Positions 50,064 to 62,970 of a stretch of DNA of 64,000 nt are shown piece after piece. A model generated the notes under the pieces. The model was not told the origin of the DNA and ran no database searches. It was given only the letters and a program-made list of their open reading frames with translations. The DNA is from Prinia subflava (Eukaryota > Chordata > Aves > Passeriformes > Cisticolidae), in contig NC_086251.1 in the NCBI RefSeq assembly GCF_021018805.1, positions 46,260,767-46,324,766 of the forward strand, written 5' to 3'. The translations under genes and the position numbers were made by a program. Positions within the stretch are counted from its first letter, which is position 1. Each line of letters starts with the position of its first letter.

Positions 50064-50419
50064 GGCATGAAATCCTTCCCAAGCTGAATTATGCACTCCA
50101 TTTTCCTGGACTGGGGTTTCACCCTGAGGATTTTGCTGCCTACTCTCACCTCTAAAATTGTCTGCAAACGTTTCACATTTTGTAATAGCTCTTTATTAAT
50201 TTTCTAAATGTTATCTTCTTTTTCATGAGGCTTTAAAAAAATTTCTGAAGAAGGAGGAGGGTTTGCATCATTCACCAGCACAGAGTGAATAGAAAGCCCA
50301 TAACTTTCAACAGAGAATGAGCTGCAAGGGTTTGCAATATTTTTGCCATCGTGTAGCTCTGGCCTGCGATTTGGTCCCATCTCCTGCATTATGCTACCAC
50401 TGGCTGCTGGAATTTGAGT

Positions 50420-50486
50420 TTAAAAAAAACCCCAAAAAACAAAAAACAAAAAAAAACCAAACCCCAACAACAACAACAACAACAAA
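50420..50486. repeat. A/C-rich tract ending in (CAA)n
   Basis: An A-rich/C-interrupted run leads into seven perfect CAA copies at 50465-50486. Confidence 0.9.
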
Positions 50487-53400
50487 ACAGGAGAATAAGC
50501 TGTCTATATGCAAACAACTGTCGTTCCACTAACAGATATTTTTCTCCTTTAATGTGTTATGTATAGTTTTCTCAGGTGTTAATTAAAATAGCAGCAAGAG
50601 CTTCCAGTAAGTTTTATGGGGATTTTTTAAAAATGTGAAGCTGTCTCTTTGCATCTATTCTGCTGTTGCCATGCACTGTCAGCAGGAAGGTTTTTTCCTT
50701 ACTTCACTGCAAGAGAAATATTACACACAATTGTGGAATTTAAGTTCTTATCAGAAGGCAAAACTAAACATCAAAATTTCTGAACAACTAAGCACCATAT
50801 ATACCATGACTTCAAACTGTAATACTGTTTCCCATACTCTGATATCTAAGCTTGGCCTTATCCAACTTCCCCATCAATCATTGCACACTACTCTTTGGTA
50901 TCGTGTCATCATATTTCCATGATCATTAATCATGTTACCCAATAAATCCTTGGGCAATTATTTAAGCTGGTCTCTTAACAGCTGTCCACTTCGCATATTG
51001 CCACCTTGGCTGCTCATTTACCAGCATGCCTTTGATCTGGGAACTGTTCAATCAGATCAATAACATGCAAGGAAAATGCAAATGGTTTGAAACAAGAGAA
51101 ATTCTTTCATGTGGAATATTCACATTTGAAACAAGCCTTTCAACTCTGCAGCTGAAGCTTTCCTTTATAGTGATAAAGTCCTTTATAACGATTTAACAAA
51201 TTACAGCTAGGTAATGGCAAAGCATATTGCATTTAGCAGCAGAGCAAGTGGTAGGTGTGAGGAGGAGCTGGGAGCTCCCAGTCACACATGCACTGGCAAG
51301 CCCTCCTCCTTCCCAGTAACCCAGGAGATGAGATGCCAGACTATTCCCGGTGGGAGACAGATGAAGTGAGAGACAAAGACCATTTGCACGTTCAGGTCTG
51401 TGAGAAACTGCCTTGTTTATCCCTGTGCCTTCCCAGTGGTCTCAGACCTGCCTTCCCCATCCCTCTGGGGGCTCTGGTCCTCCCTGCATCCTCTTTACCA
51501 TCCAGCTCTCCTGCTCTCTTTCCCACCCTTTCCAGATCTCCTGTGCGTTATTATGGTGTGGCTGCTGACTTTGGGGGATCATTTTTGTTGGTCAGGCTTT
51601 GATGATGTTTTCTCATGTGTGAGAAGAACTCTTTGGCTTCAGGCAGATGTACAGCTCCCATCTGTCTGTCAAGAAGATTCATGAGGAACAGACAAGATTA
51701 CTAAGTACAGTTTACTATCTGCAATGACAAAATGCCAAATGCAGATATAAATTGTAGTGCACTTGGAAAGCTGATTAATTAAAAAACCCTAACACCACTG
51801 ACAAATGCTCAAGTTTCAAATGTTTCTTTATCAGCATCATCGTCCTAGACTGAGAGCAGATTATCATCAAGTAATTTTCAGCCTTCTCTACTGAAGCATT
51901 CTCAAGCATTTTATTATTTTGAAACAAATGTTTTTCTGCAGCCCTGTTTTCAAATGGTACCCACTCTTAGTCACAACTTAGCATACTGGTGTATAAATTT
52001 CCCCTCCAAAGAAGACAAAAAAGGAGGAAGAAAAAGTGATATATATCTTTAGGAATTATTGTATTCCATGCTTTGTTTGTTGCAGTGAGGGCTGTGTGAT
52101 AAATGATGTGACATGGCTGTGTAGTTCATCATTTTACCACAAACCTGCTCTGCTCCCATTTGTACTGCAATCCCACCTCCAGGCCCCCAGTGGGGCAGCC
52201 CCGTGTGCTAAATGCTGTACACATCTATTGGGTGACAGGCCATTCTTCAAAGACCTCATGAGCTAGAGACAAGAGATTCCTATGGTCAGAGAGATCCCCT
52301 TTCCTCAAACAGATGAACAGCAGATTTTGTTTCCATGACACTTGTAGCCACAGATAGGCTGGGGGGGCAGGAGGACTATTTTCATAATGCCATAGGTAGA
52401 GGATGAATAAAGAAGTCTGCCTTCAGGAGACACAGGAAGGATACAGTGGAGACCACTGGAAGAATGTGGAAATAAGCAAAAGCAGTTCTCCTGTAATATA
52501 TGTGGGGAATGGACTTCAGTGGCACAGCAGTACCACTTTGCTGGCCTTCATTCAGGGTAACTTATTTGCCTCTTGCCTCTTGTCATCACTTTATCAATAA
52601 TTTAATCCCCAAGTTCCTGCTGATAAATATGTGATATGTGTAGAGAGGTACAGGAGTGAATACACAGTGTATGAGCAGGTGTTGGAATAGAATTCATTCT
52701 TTTAAAATAAATTGTTACTAGGTTATGACAACAACAGTTACAAAAATATATATCTGCATAACATCTGCATTGACCAGTTAACATAAGGATGTAATATTTA
52801 TTCTTAATTTCAATACTTTATTTGGAAAGGTGGGCCAAATCTGATGCAATTTGGTACTTTCCTCCTGACAAGGTACATCATAACCTACTCTAGAAAGAAC
52901 GGAAGAATTTGGAAGGCTGTCTAAATTGTTTTGTTTCATTTATACATCCGGTGAAAATCCAGGCCACCTGCCATTCACAGCAATGTGAACACTGTCATTC
53001 AGTTCAAAATGGGTAATACAAGCTGCAAACAGAATGTTATGGAATGGTTAAGCAAGTGACAGAGACAGATAGGTGAGCTGAAAATTGAGTTATGTAACTG
53101 GACAGGCTTTGAGGGTTATGTTTCAGATTTTCTTTTACTCACAACTTGAAGTATAGCTCTCTGCTGAGAAAACCATTCTTATTTCAAGCTTTTACTCTTG
53201 AAGCATGCACAAGAAATCTGTAGGCATAAGAAGATGCACAGACTACAACAGCAGGCCATGTTATGAGCCAGCATAACAAATGGCATAGTTCCTCTGGCTT
53301 TGGCAGCTTCCAGGAAGCTTCTATACCTTCATGTGAGCAATGAGATTTTCTGCTATTAAGACTCTCAGTTGTCTGTTTGTGGACAGTGCTGGGTATGGCC

Positions 53401-55817
53401 AAGTTATGAGATCAAATAACAAATGATAATTCAGAATTTTGGAGAAAGAAGCTGGCTGACCACAACTGGGAAGTCATTAGGTATTTAAACATGTCTGGTG
53501 CCACTTTAAAATCCTTTAGGATTTCACAAGATTATGATCAATATGGTTCAGGTGATCTAAATCCTTTTGGAAAGGATGCAAGGAAGGGAAAGTCTCAGCT
53601 CATTTGATGACAGCTGCACTCAATAGCTGCTACTGGAAACCCAAATCCCACTGCTGACCTCTCATGCAAAGGAAAGAAGAGTGTTCCTGAGTGCTCAGAA
53701 GCAGAAAAAGCAAACAGGAGTGGTGGAAACTATATATAGAAGAAATATTTAAGTTGAAAAAATGAAGATTTGGAGTAGGAGGAAATAAGAGAGCTGGCTT
53801 GGGGGAGGAAGGAATAGCATGAGGCAGATGTTCCCTTTCTGGTATGTATAATACTACCACTACAAAATCTGCTCCAGAGAGGAACACAGCCTGGCACTGA
53901 CAGGGAGCTGCTTGTACTATTGCTGCTGATAGCAGAGGTTAGCAAATCAAGGGCCACAGTATAAGGAAATGAAGCAGCAGGGGGAATGAGATATGGCTGG
54001 AGAATGAGAAATAAGAGGTTTAAGTCCATCCCATTTTGTACAGATTGCAGTGGGAGCATGGTGTTTTCAGACTAGAGAAGCCAGTATTGAACAATCTGGC
54101 CTGATGGACACCAGCCCACTCACCTGAGGAAAAACCCCAGGCTGACCTTCCCACTGTGTTTGTGCCTACAATTCCTACTCCTTGTATCCATTCTCCTCAT
54201 TACTTTCCAGGCAGGTGACAGCAAAATGAAAGTGGATGACACTTTTTGAAATAGTTTTTAAACTGAGATCTCCTCCTTTAGTTTTGTTGGTTTTGAGGGT
54301 TGGGATTTATGTATGGATTTAAACAGAGATGCTCCAATACCATACTACAAGACCTCAGTGATTAGTACAAATGGCTTAAAGACTCACTAAGAAGGAAGGC
54401 AACCAAACATGCTAATAACAGCAAGCATCAAACACCACAGAATATTACCTGAGACTTATACCAGAATTCCAGCTATATCATCACTAAGGTCTTTAAAGGC
54501 TACTGCAATATTCAAAATGCCTTAAAAATCTTTTGACTTTGTTTTTCTTAAAATTAGTGAATCTCTTGTACTGCTATGAGTGAGAAATTGTAAGCCAGTT
54601 TAAACAGGGTGATCAGATACAAGAATTAACAGTTTTATCACAGTATGTCAGAGGTTAAGAAATAAGAGTGAAATCCTGATCCTGGTGAAACAAATATTCT
54701 CAGGGGCTGAAGATGTTGGCTCTTCACTCTCTAATTTTTGTATCCTCTGGATAGAAAATTTTTAATATGGCTGCATAAATCATGCAATTGGATTGAGCTC
54801 ATAGCAAAAAGTATTTATATTAATAGCTGTTTCAAGAGTATGTCACAAGTAAATGTTCCAAAGGACACAAGCAATTGTTCTGCAATAGAAAAGCTATTAT
54901 AATGACCCATTTCCTATTAAGCAATCACAGAATATTTTAATCCCTTTCTGTTCATTTGTTTTGCACATAATTTATTCCCAAACTTATTCAATACCAATCC
55001 CAGGACTTCAGCACTGTACAGTTAATTGCTGTGACTGAGTTTTTAACCTGGTGAGAAGCTTTCAAGGAGCTGGTCTCTCCCAGGGATCCCAGCAGGATGG
55101 GCATCCCTGTTGATACTCAGCCCTCTGGGATGATACAGGATAGCACTTGTACTCCAGATTTTTCACAGTGCCTCATCCTCTTAAGTTCTTCTGAGGTGTG
55201 CCTCACCCAGATGCTCAGTTCCTTTTTGTTGTTCTCAGTTGCCTGTAATAAAATGACAAATGAGAATTAATTATTTCTTAAAAACTGTCTTTCACTGCAG
55301 AATAGTAATGTCTCTTCTTCTGGCATTGCTGGTTCTAAGAAATAAACAAAATCTGCCACCCAGACGAAGAGGAAAGAGTAGCAGGGAAGTGAAAGGACAC
55401 AGCTATGAGAAACTAGCCAGAATAAATCCTTCTGGAAATGTCCTAATAACAGTTACACCTCACCAGGAAAAAAACGAAGGCAGGGAGCAATGCACTCTTA
55501 GGGTTTGAATGCAAGCAGACAGAAAAGCTGCAGTGTAAACGCAGACCAACTGACAAGATATAAAACTGCTTTAGAAATAAATTCCAGCAGTGAAATTCTA
55601 CCAGCAGGGAAAGATCATTTGTAAGGTTTAGTTAGAAAAGGCAAGAGTAAACACTGTGTGCATTCTCTTAGTTTTCTGAGACAGAAGAGGTTTTCCTCAG
55701 GCCAACTCCTCCTTTGGGAAACACGTGCAAAATATTTCAGAAGTCCTGTCTAAACACATCCCGAAGGATGTAGAAAGTAATACTAAATATATTGAGTCAA
55801 ATGTGGATCATAACTGG

Positions 55818-55866
55818 GAAGTTTAATCATCTTCCTCAATAACAGAGAAGTTTAATCATCTTCCTC
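55818..55866. repeat. 20-bp direct repeat, period 29
   Basis: The sequence gaagtttaatcatcttcctc occurs at 55818-55837 and again at 55847-55866 without mismatch, separated by 9 bp. Confidence 0.95.
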
Positions 55867-58800
55867 TGCAATGACACACATAAATAAGCAAATAAAAGGG
55901 ATCTTGGAGAGATCACACATGCTAAGAACTACAAAAACAAACTGGTTTCTTTAGCTTAACTAGCCAGGCAAATGGTTGGGGCTCTACTTCTATGGCTTTG
56001 CTTCATATTCTGCTACCAATTCTTATGGAATTAGAAACCCTCTTCTTCAAAGGACATCTCTTTTGGGAAAGAGTTTCCCTTCCTCCCCACAGTTTCTACC
56101 CAGGGACAAGACCTCCCCACATTTACCTGCTATGAACAGGTTTTGTTACACAGGAATGTGTCAGTTTTCTCTTGGGACAGTACCACCCCACCTTCCTGCA
56201 GTTCTGCAGGAAAAGAGATGGGTTGGGTTGCATCGGGATACCTTTTATCCCCTAGTAACCCAGACTGTCCTGCTTATAGACACTCTCTTCTGTGGAATAA
56301 AAGTAATTTCAGTAGGGCTTATTTAAGAGGATTAGGGAAACTGGGAAATTAAAAAATCAACAAATAGTCTGGGGAAAGCATCTGAGCTGGAGCAGTGCAG
56401 AGAGGTGGTGGTTGGCGCGGGGAGAGTTAGACACATGCCATAGAGGATACCCATCTTCAGCCAGAATCCAGTGCAGCCTTCCCATGGAGCACTCAGCATT
56501 AGAGAAAGAGGCCAAGACTGCCTTTTCCACACAGTCACTGCAGTCAGGGCAGGAAATGAACAATTCTGTGCTGTGGGGCAATTTTTTTTGCTCTGCAGAC
56601 CTGCACTCTTGGTGTTCTTCCTCCAGAAATCCGCTCTGTGCCAGAGGAAAAGGGACCTGTTCTTGTACAACCTACTGGCTCTGTGCTGTTGTACAGGGGA
56701 GGAATCCTTTCCCTCCTGATTAATTTCTCAGATCTCAGTGAGGACTACATTCCAGCATCAAGGCCAGCAGAAAAATCTAAAATCTCTCATGATGGAAAGA
56801 GAGGAAAGACTTTCCCAACACATGGGCTTATCATGCCATTTACTCACTTACTCCAAACAATTTTAAAAAATCCCTTGTGCAAAATTAAGAAGAGGGAACC
56901 AGACAAGTAGAAAGACTTTGAGGTTTTTCTTTTCCCAGAGTCAGAGAAATAAAAGAAATTTTTGAAAAGCCACCCTGAGCCTGCAGTCTGATAAACAACA
57001 ATAACCTTTTTCTTGACACTAATTCCTTTATTATATTTTTAGAAGAATTTAAAAGCCACTTATTTTTGAAAACTGTGATTTCAGGAAAAAGTATAATTTT
57101 CACATTTCCTCTGATGTGTTATATGCCCTGCTGTGTTATGACATTTCAAGTTTCATCAAGTCACATTAATTTACATTCTCACATGTTTTCTCAGTGGAAC
57201 CTGCTCTTGGGGTCTATTTTCATTTATTACTTGATCACTTTAATGTATTTGTTTTACTGAATTCTTGGGCTATATTAACTGATCTTTCCGTACTCCATGC
57301 TTGTAATTCATTAGCAATCCTTTCTCTTCTTTGCATGAAGAAAGGAAAAAAGGAATGAATGAGAGAGAAAATGAGAGAAAGACAAAATTCTTGGAAAGAA
57401 AGCAAACACCAGTTTACTACAAAGCCTGGGATGCAGCCTGCTCTGTTGCTTGGGCTTTGGTTATGAAGAAATTTTATCTGGGGTGACCAACATAAATTAG
57501 CAACACAAAATATAATAGATCCTATGCAATAAATGTAGCTAATTGGTTGTCAGCTGCCCATTATTTCAACCTCTTCAACTTTGGTAAATGTGTTCACAGC
57601 AGTAAATCTGTGTTAGAGATTTGTTTTGGTCCCAAATAAAGTGGACTGTTGGATCCTATCATGCAGAAAGCCAACCAATTCTCCAGTCTTGTTCAATGGT
57701 GATGTGAGGGAGAGCTGGGCACCAAGTCCCATTTGTAGGCTTGTTCCTTGCAGCGATATTTTGGTTGCCTGTGCCCCAGCCTGAGCTTGAGATGATGCCT
57801 AAATTCCAAAATTAGAGCCCTCTAAATTCAGTTTGTTCACAGTTGCCAGCACAGCTGAAGTACAATATTACCACTATTTGCCTCCTAATTTGAGACATTA
57901 AGTGAGGGAATCAGCCTATTTTGTCCACTCTTTCCCTGTATTTATTAATTTAATGACTGAATGAACCATGGTGATTTTCCCCACTCTTTCTACCCTCTGC
58001 TTGCAAGTGGCACACAAATACAAAATGAGAGATCCTATTTGGAAAACTTTGCAACTTCTCAGTTGCAAAAATTCCCATTCCCTCAAAATATTAGGATACT
58101 TGATGACATCATGAACATCAGGTAAAAAGACCTGTGCAGGCAGCTGCTAATCCCCCCAGTCCAGAAACCAGCAGCAGGAGTTTCAATGGCTGTGCAAGGT
58201 ATGAGTCCTTCTCAGCCAATCATGGTGAGAGCTGAAAGCCTCAGCATCAGGTAGAAGGGAGCACCCTGACCAGTCTATAGCTACATAATTCCACCTCTGT
58301 CTTAAAAAGAGTTCTGTTAGTGGAAGAACAAGGATGGGGGGAAGAATTGTCCAAGAGAGATATTTCTGTCATTTTGATTTCTGTGTCATTAAGCTGTTTG
58401 GAGCAATCAGGCCACGCACTCCTTTAGTGACAGCTGGGTTTAATTTTAAACCTCTTCTCCACCCTTAGGTAACTCTGGGGAAACTGGAAACAAACACTGG
58501 AAAACTCTAAGGGCAGAGGAGAGACTCCCAAACGTGACCAAAGCCACAGAGAGCCCAGCTCATCCTTTGTGATGTCCTCATGTCCCTGGATGAGTTGCAG
58601 GATGATACAAAAGCTTCCTGTAGAGAGGTGAATGGAGCAGCCTCATGTGTCAAAGCCCTGGGAGGAGGGGGGCAAGGAAGATTTATCCCAGCCTAAGTCT
58701 CACTGATGGCAAATACCCTGGTGCCAGTGGGGAGAGACCAGCACAGCCCAGGGAATGCAGCACAGATGTGACAGCGTGGAATGTAATCTGTGTGTTTATG

Positions 58801-60879
58801 TCAGAGATTAGAGACTACAACTGGCTCCAACAGGACGTGCTGTCCTGCGATGGGGACTGGAGAAGGATGCTTACATAAAATGGCCTGGCAGCAGTGCACA
58901 GGAGGGATGGCACACTCATTTTCTACTGCGTGCAGCAAGGAAAGGGATTACTGCTGAAGGGGGGTAGGCATGAACAGGGGGAGAGAAATTAGGAGTCCAG
59001 ATGTCTACTCTGTAAACAGAGTTTCCGAGGGCTTTGGAAATAAAATAGAAATAAGCCATACCATAAATTCAGACACATGTGCAAGGAATCCACATTTACT
59101 CAAGACTGAGGTTGTGTTATGTGACCTTAAACAAAACTAATCAGCTGGACTGAGTCTCCTAGGTCTTATTCAGCACCTGTGAACCTGAGAGAACAGATTT
59201 TGGAGAGCTAAAAGTCAGTCCCTCCCTTCCACTGGGATGCAGCTGTCTAAATGTCTTGGTCCCTCCTAAGAGATCTGAGAATACAGGGTGGGAGAACTGT
59301 AAGGGAACAGGGGCTGGTGTGATACACTCATTCATGGCTTTGGCAGCTACTTTTCATATTAACCCTACTCAGAAAACAGTGGCTGTAAAGGAATTCAACC
59401 CTTTCTGGAACCTAGGTGCAAAACCGAGCAAGCTTACCTTGGTCACAGTATAGTCAATCAGAATTTAAATAGTATTGTGAATAGTATTCAGGCTTCATGA
59501 GGGCTGAGATAAGGAATGCCAAAATGCCAGAGGCTCCTTTACCTTTTCCCTTGGAGGAATGTGATTCCTGACACTAGCAGACTGAAAGAAATAAATAGTT
59601 TAGAAGCTCTGATGCCTTCCAAACACCAGGTGCAGCACTATCAGTGCAGCACCATCTTACCTAGACTACAATTGACCTTTTAGCTTCTTTTTTTTCCCTG
59701 TCTTTTCTCATAGGAGGCACCAGTCATCGCTGTCATGATAAAAATAGAAAAGTGCCATCTGTGTGTGCCTGAAGGTTTATGGAATGAGAGAATAAGAAAC
59801 TAAACTAAGTGGCTCTCCTTGCTATCACTTCCCAGCTACCCTCTTGAACAACTTTCTGTATCCTTAAAGATGCCATCCAGCTGAGCAGCCTGTCACAAGG
59901 AAATATGCACAGGAAAATGTTCCAAATTTTCCTGTTTTACTTACTGCCAGTTGACAGCAGGACAGAAAGTCATCCCTAGCCAGTCAGGAAAGTTACTTTT
60001 TAAGTGATGTGTACTGCATAGTATATGGAGACTGAGATCAATGGAGGACAGTAGAAATTTAAATCTACAGTACACTAATAATTGTTGACATTAACTAATC
60101 AGATAAGAATTTTAAAGTTCACACTGTGAACACTAATATTTTCTGTGTGAAGACAGTTTGAACTGATATTTTTTCTATTAATAAGTGTTTGAAAGGGTGT
60201 TAGAAGAAATTATTACTGTAGTAATCAGAGCTCTCTGTGTGAAATCGCTTCACAGTCTTTGAGATTCGTAAAGCAGGAGACAGTCTTTATTCAAAATAGT
60301 ATGAGCCTTTACCTGACTACATAATGAAAGCATATAAGTTATTATTGCTTTTAACAATCTTTTAATTTATTCACCAATATGCTGTTTTCATGATAACCTC
60401 TTGAAAACAAGCAGGGCCCGGGGCCCAGCCTCTGAAGGAATTTTGGGAATGATCTAGAGAGAGCTGTCTGCCACCCTCCACTGATGGACAGTGACTCTGC
60501 CCTGTGGCCAAGCCTCTGCACCAGGCAGGGCTCTGCCAGGTGGAGCTACCCACAGACTGTGCCAGGCCTCTGCCATGGGCAACAGGAACACGGGATGCCA
60601 GCCTTGTTATTTCCAATAAAATGCCACTGGCTCATGTGCCTGCCACCCAGAGGGAGCCTGCATCAACACTGGAGTAGGTGCAGCTATGTTTGTTTGAGTG
60701 TTTCACTTCTCAGTAACACCAGTCAAACCCAGTCTGATTTAATGGGATCTTTAGACTGCAGCACACACCAGGTCAGACACTGCCCTGTGGTGTTCAGTGC
60801 ATCACCAGCATGCATGGGACAGCCCTGCTGGTTCTGACTAATATGAACATGTAGATTCGTAAAGATGAGAATGTTCTCA
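55867..60879. other. Intergenic DNA, no gene recognised
   Basis: Unique sequence with no recognised gene or transposon. The overlapping frames around 55976-56910 on both strands are a local shortage of stop codons, not a recognised protein. Confidence 0.55.
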
Positions 60880-60990
60880 GCACCACAGGATCATTTAGGT
60901 TGGAAAAGACCCTTAAGATTGAGGCAGCTGTTAACCCAACACTATCAGGCCTTCAGCACATACCCATTGTGTCATCAGTGCACAGAGCTC
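60880..60990 (-). mobile_element. CR1 LINE 3' end fragment
   Basis: On the plus strand it reads accacaggatcatttaggtt, then ggaaaagacccttaagattg, then taacccaacactatcaggc. This is the reverse complement of a CR1 3' terminus. Only about 110 bp is recognisable. It resembles the fragment at 19105. Confidence 0.8.
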
Positions 60991-62429
60991 AGCATCAGGT
61001 AGCTACAGATCCTGGTTTCTAGCTCTTGCATGGATTGGGAAGAACATTATTCCCTTTTTCCATGATATAGCTGAGACTAATACTGTGACTTGTATTAATG
61101 TTCAACATGTGAAATCCAACTAACCTTCTCTTTGACTGAGAATTATATTTGTGACATAATGCACCTACAATATTATGCAAGAAGGAGTGTGGAAAAGATC
61201 ACTTGACACTCAGTCCATATCAGAATGTATCTTCAGTCAAAAACCCCAAAGTGTGAACACCTGCTGAGATTGTTAACCTCCTTCCCAGCAGCCTGCTTAA
61301 AAGGGTGAACACATTCATCCCTGCTTCAGATCGAGTACTTTGGTTTTCTCCTTGTGTTCCCCACTCCCACTGCTGACTTTACCTTATGACCAATAGGGTT
61401 GAAGTTTAGGGAATGTTATCAGAGCCATGATTGCACCCTGTAACATTATAATCTATAGGGTTGCTGAGGGCATTAGAGCATCCAGGATAAATTAATTCAG
61501 TGTAAGTAAAAGCTTTGAAGCTAGGAGCATCACCAGGGTTTTGAAGCTTAAGCCCTCTTTAGATTACTTGATTAAAGTAGGTCCAAAGCTTCACCAATCA
61601 ATATATTTTGCTTAGGAGCAGTGTTGATACAGAAGCATATTTAATGGGATCTGCAGTACCCCACCCAGAAGATGCTTCATTAAAGCAAAATGAGAAAACG
61701 TGCATGGGGAGAGAGGGGCAAAGTCATTGCCGTGTGTTTGTGAGTGCCTGTGAAGATTATTTGCAGCCATGGTACAGAACAGCCTGTAGAGAGGAAAGGG
61801 GAGCAGAGAATTGGCAAGAAAATTATAGGCTGGGAAAAGAAGTAACTGAATCTTTTATTAGTTTAAAATTGTAAAAGTCGACCAAATGTAAATAGACGTA
61901 CCTGCAGCCATGCATTATTAAAGGGACAGCCCCGCTGTTTGGCCACTTTAATTTGTCCTGCAATCTCCAGTGGGACCAGGACTGTTAGTCTGGTTACCTG
62001 GATGGCAACATCTCTGGCAAGATTACCAGCATTGTATCTGTGGGCCAATATTGACAAAATTACAATTATTTGTACTAAAATTAAGAAACCTTAAGCCTGA
62101 CCAGTGGGTCATTGTTGACAAAAGCCAAAACGACAATCAGCTCACGATGTTTTTTCTCTCCTGAGAATATGAACATGCAACAGGTAAAACAGGTGATGCA
62201 CAAGAGCACAGGTTCAGTTCTGCTCCTCTTGCTTCACCTCCCAAGTTGGTTACACACCTCCAGGGCTATGGGGTGCCAAACCACAGGCTCCAGACCAGCA
62301 CTGGGGAACAGGAACAGGCCATCACTTGTATCCCAGTGGAAAACACAATCCATTCAGATTTCTAATTGGACTTGATTAGACATTTAAGCAACTTTTTTGC
62401 AGTAGCAAGTTAAATGAATTAGCTATATT
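60991..62429. other. Intergenic DNA, no gene recognised
   Basis: No gene or repeat is recognised in this AT-rich stretch. Confidence 0.55.
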
Positions 62430-62970
62430 TTCCAGCCTACTGAACCCAGATCAGACAAGCAAATCATGTGCTACCTTCACAGCCCAGCGTGCTCCCTAAG
62501 GAGCCTGGTCCCAACTTGGTGCCATGGAGCCAAGCTGCTCCCAAGAGTCAGGGACCTCTCCAGGCAGGGCCCAGTGCCTGAGCAAGGTGAGCAAGGCAAA
62601 CCTGCAGACAGATTCTACCCAGAATTCAGGTCTTACCAGGCAACACTGTGCTTATACAGCAGGTCCAAAATCCTGCTGGAAAGTCAATCAGTAGATCAGA
62701 ATCAAGTTCAGTGAGGTACCCAGGGCTGGATACAGCACAGTGATTGCTCAGCAGGTCCCAGTGACAAGGCAGGTGTGTGGTCAAGCTGGCAAGTCAGTCT
62801 GCTGGTCACAGTCTGGATCAACTTGGACAGGCACAGCTCTGCCTGAACTACAGAGAGATTCTTCTGAGTGATAGACTCAGACACAGACTGACAGCCCAGG
62901 GCTCAATGAAATGGGGCTCCTGAGTCCGCAGGCAGGCCTGGAGGTGGAGACCTCAGATGAGGCTGGTCAA
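62430..62970. repeat. Unidentified moderately GC-rich block, possible decayed repeat
   Basis: About 540 bp enriched in CAGGT/CTGG/TCAGTC words that recur in loose, non-periodic fashion (for example gcaggtcc near 62660 and 62752, gcaagtcagtctgctggtca near 62788). It is CpG-poor, so not a CpG island. It could be a decayed LTR or internal ERV segment, or simple GC-rich unique DNA. I recognise no family. Confidence 0.2.

Larger units (their letters stand above)
47661..55817. other. Intergenic DNA, no gene recognised
   Basis: About 8 kb without a recognised gene. It holds an A-rich tract at 48946-48982, microsatellites at 50033-50063 and 50465-50486, and a mildly GC-rich stretch at 48240-48470. 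Open frames (104 codons at 51288-51602, 109 codons at 54059-53730) have no recognised domains. Confidence 0.55.

Noticed and set aside
55260..55508. Basic 82-codon frame (PPRRRGKSSREVKG...) preceded by a ctgcag acceptor-like site
   Set aside because: I recognise no homologue. The acceptor lies inside the frame and no matching donor could be assigned.
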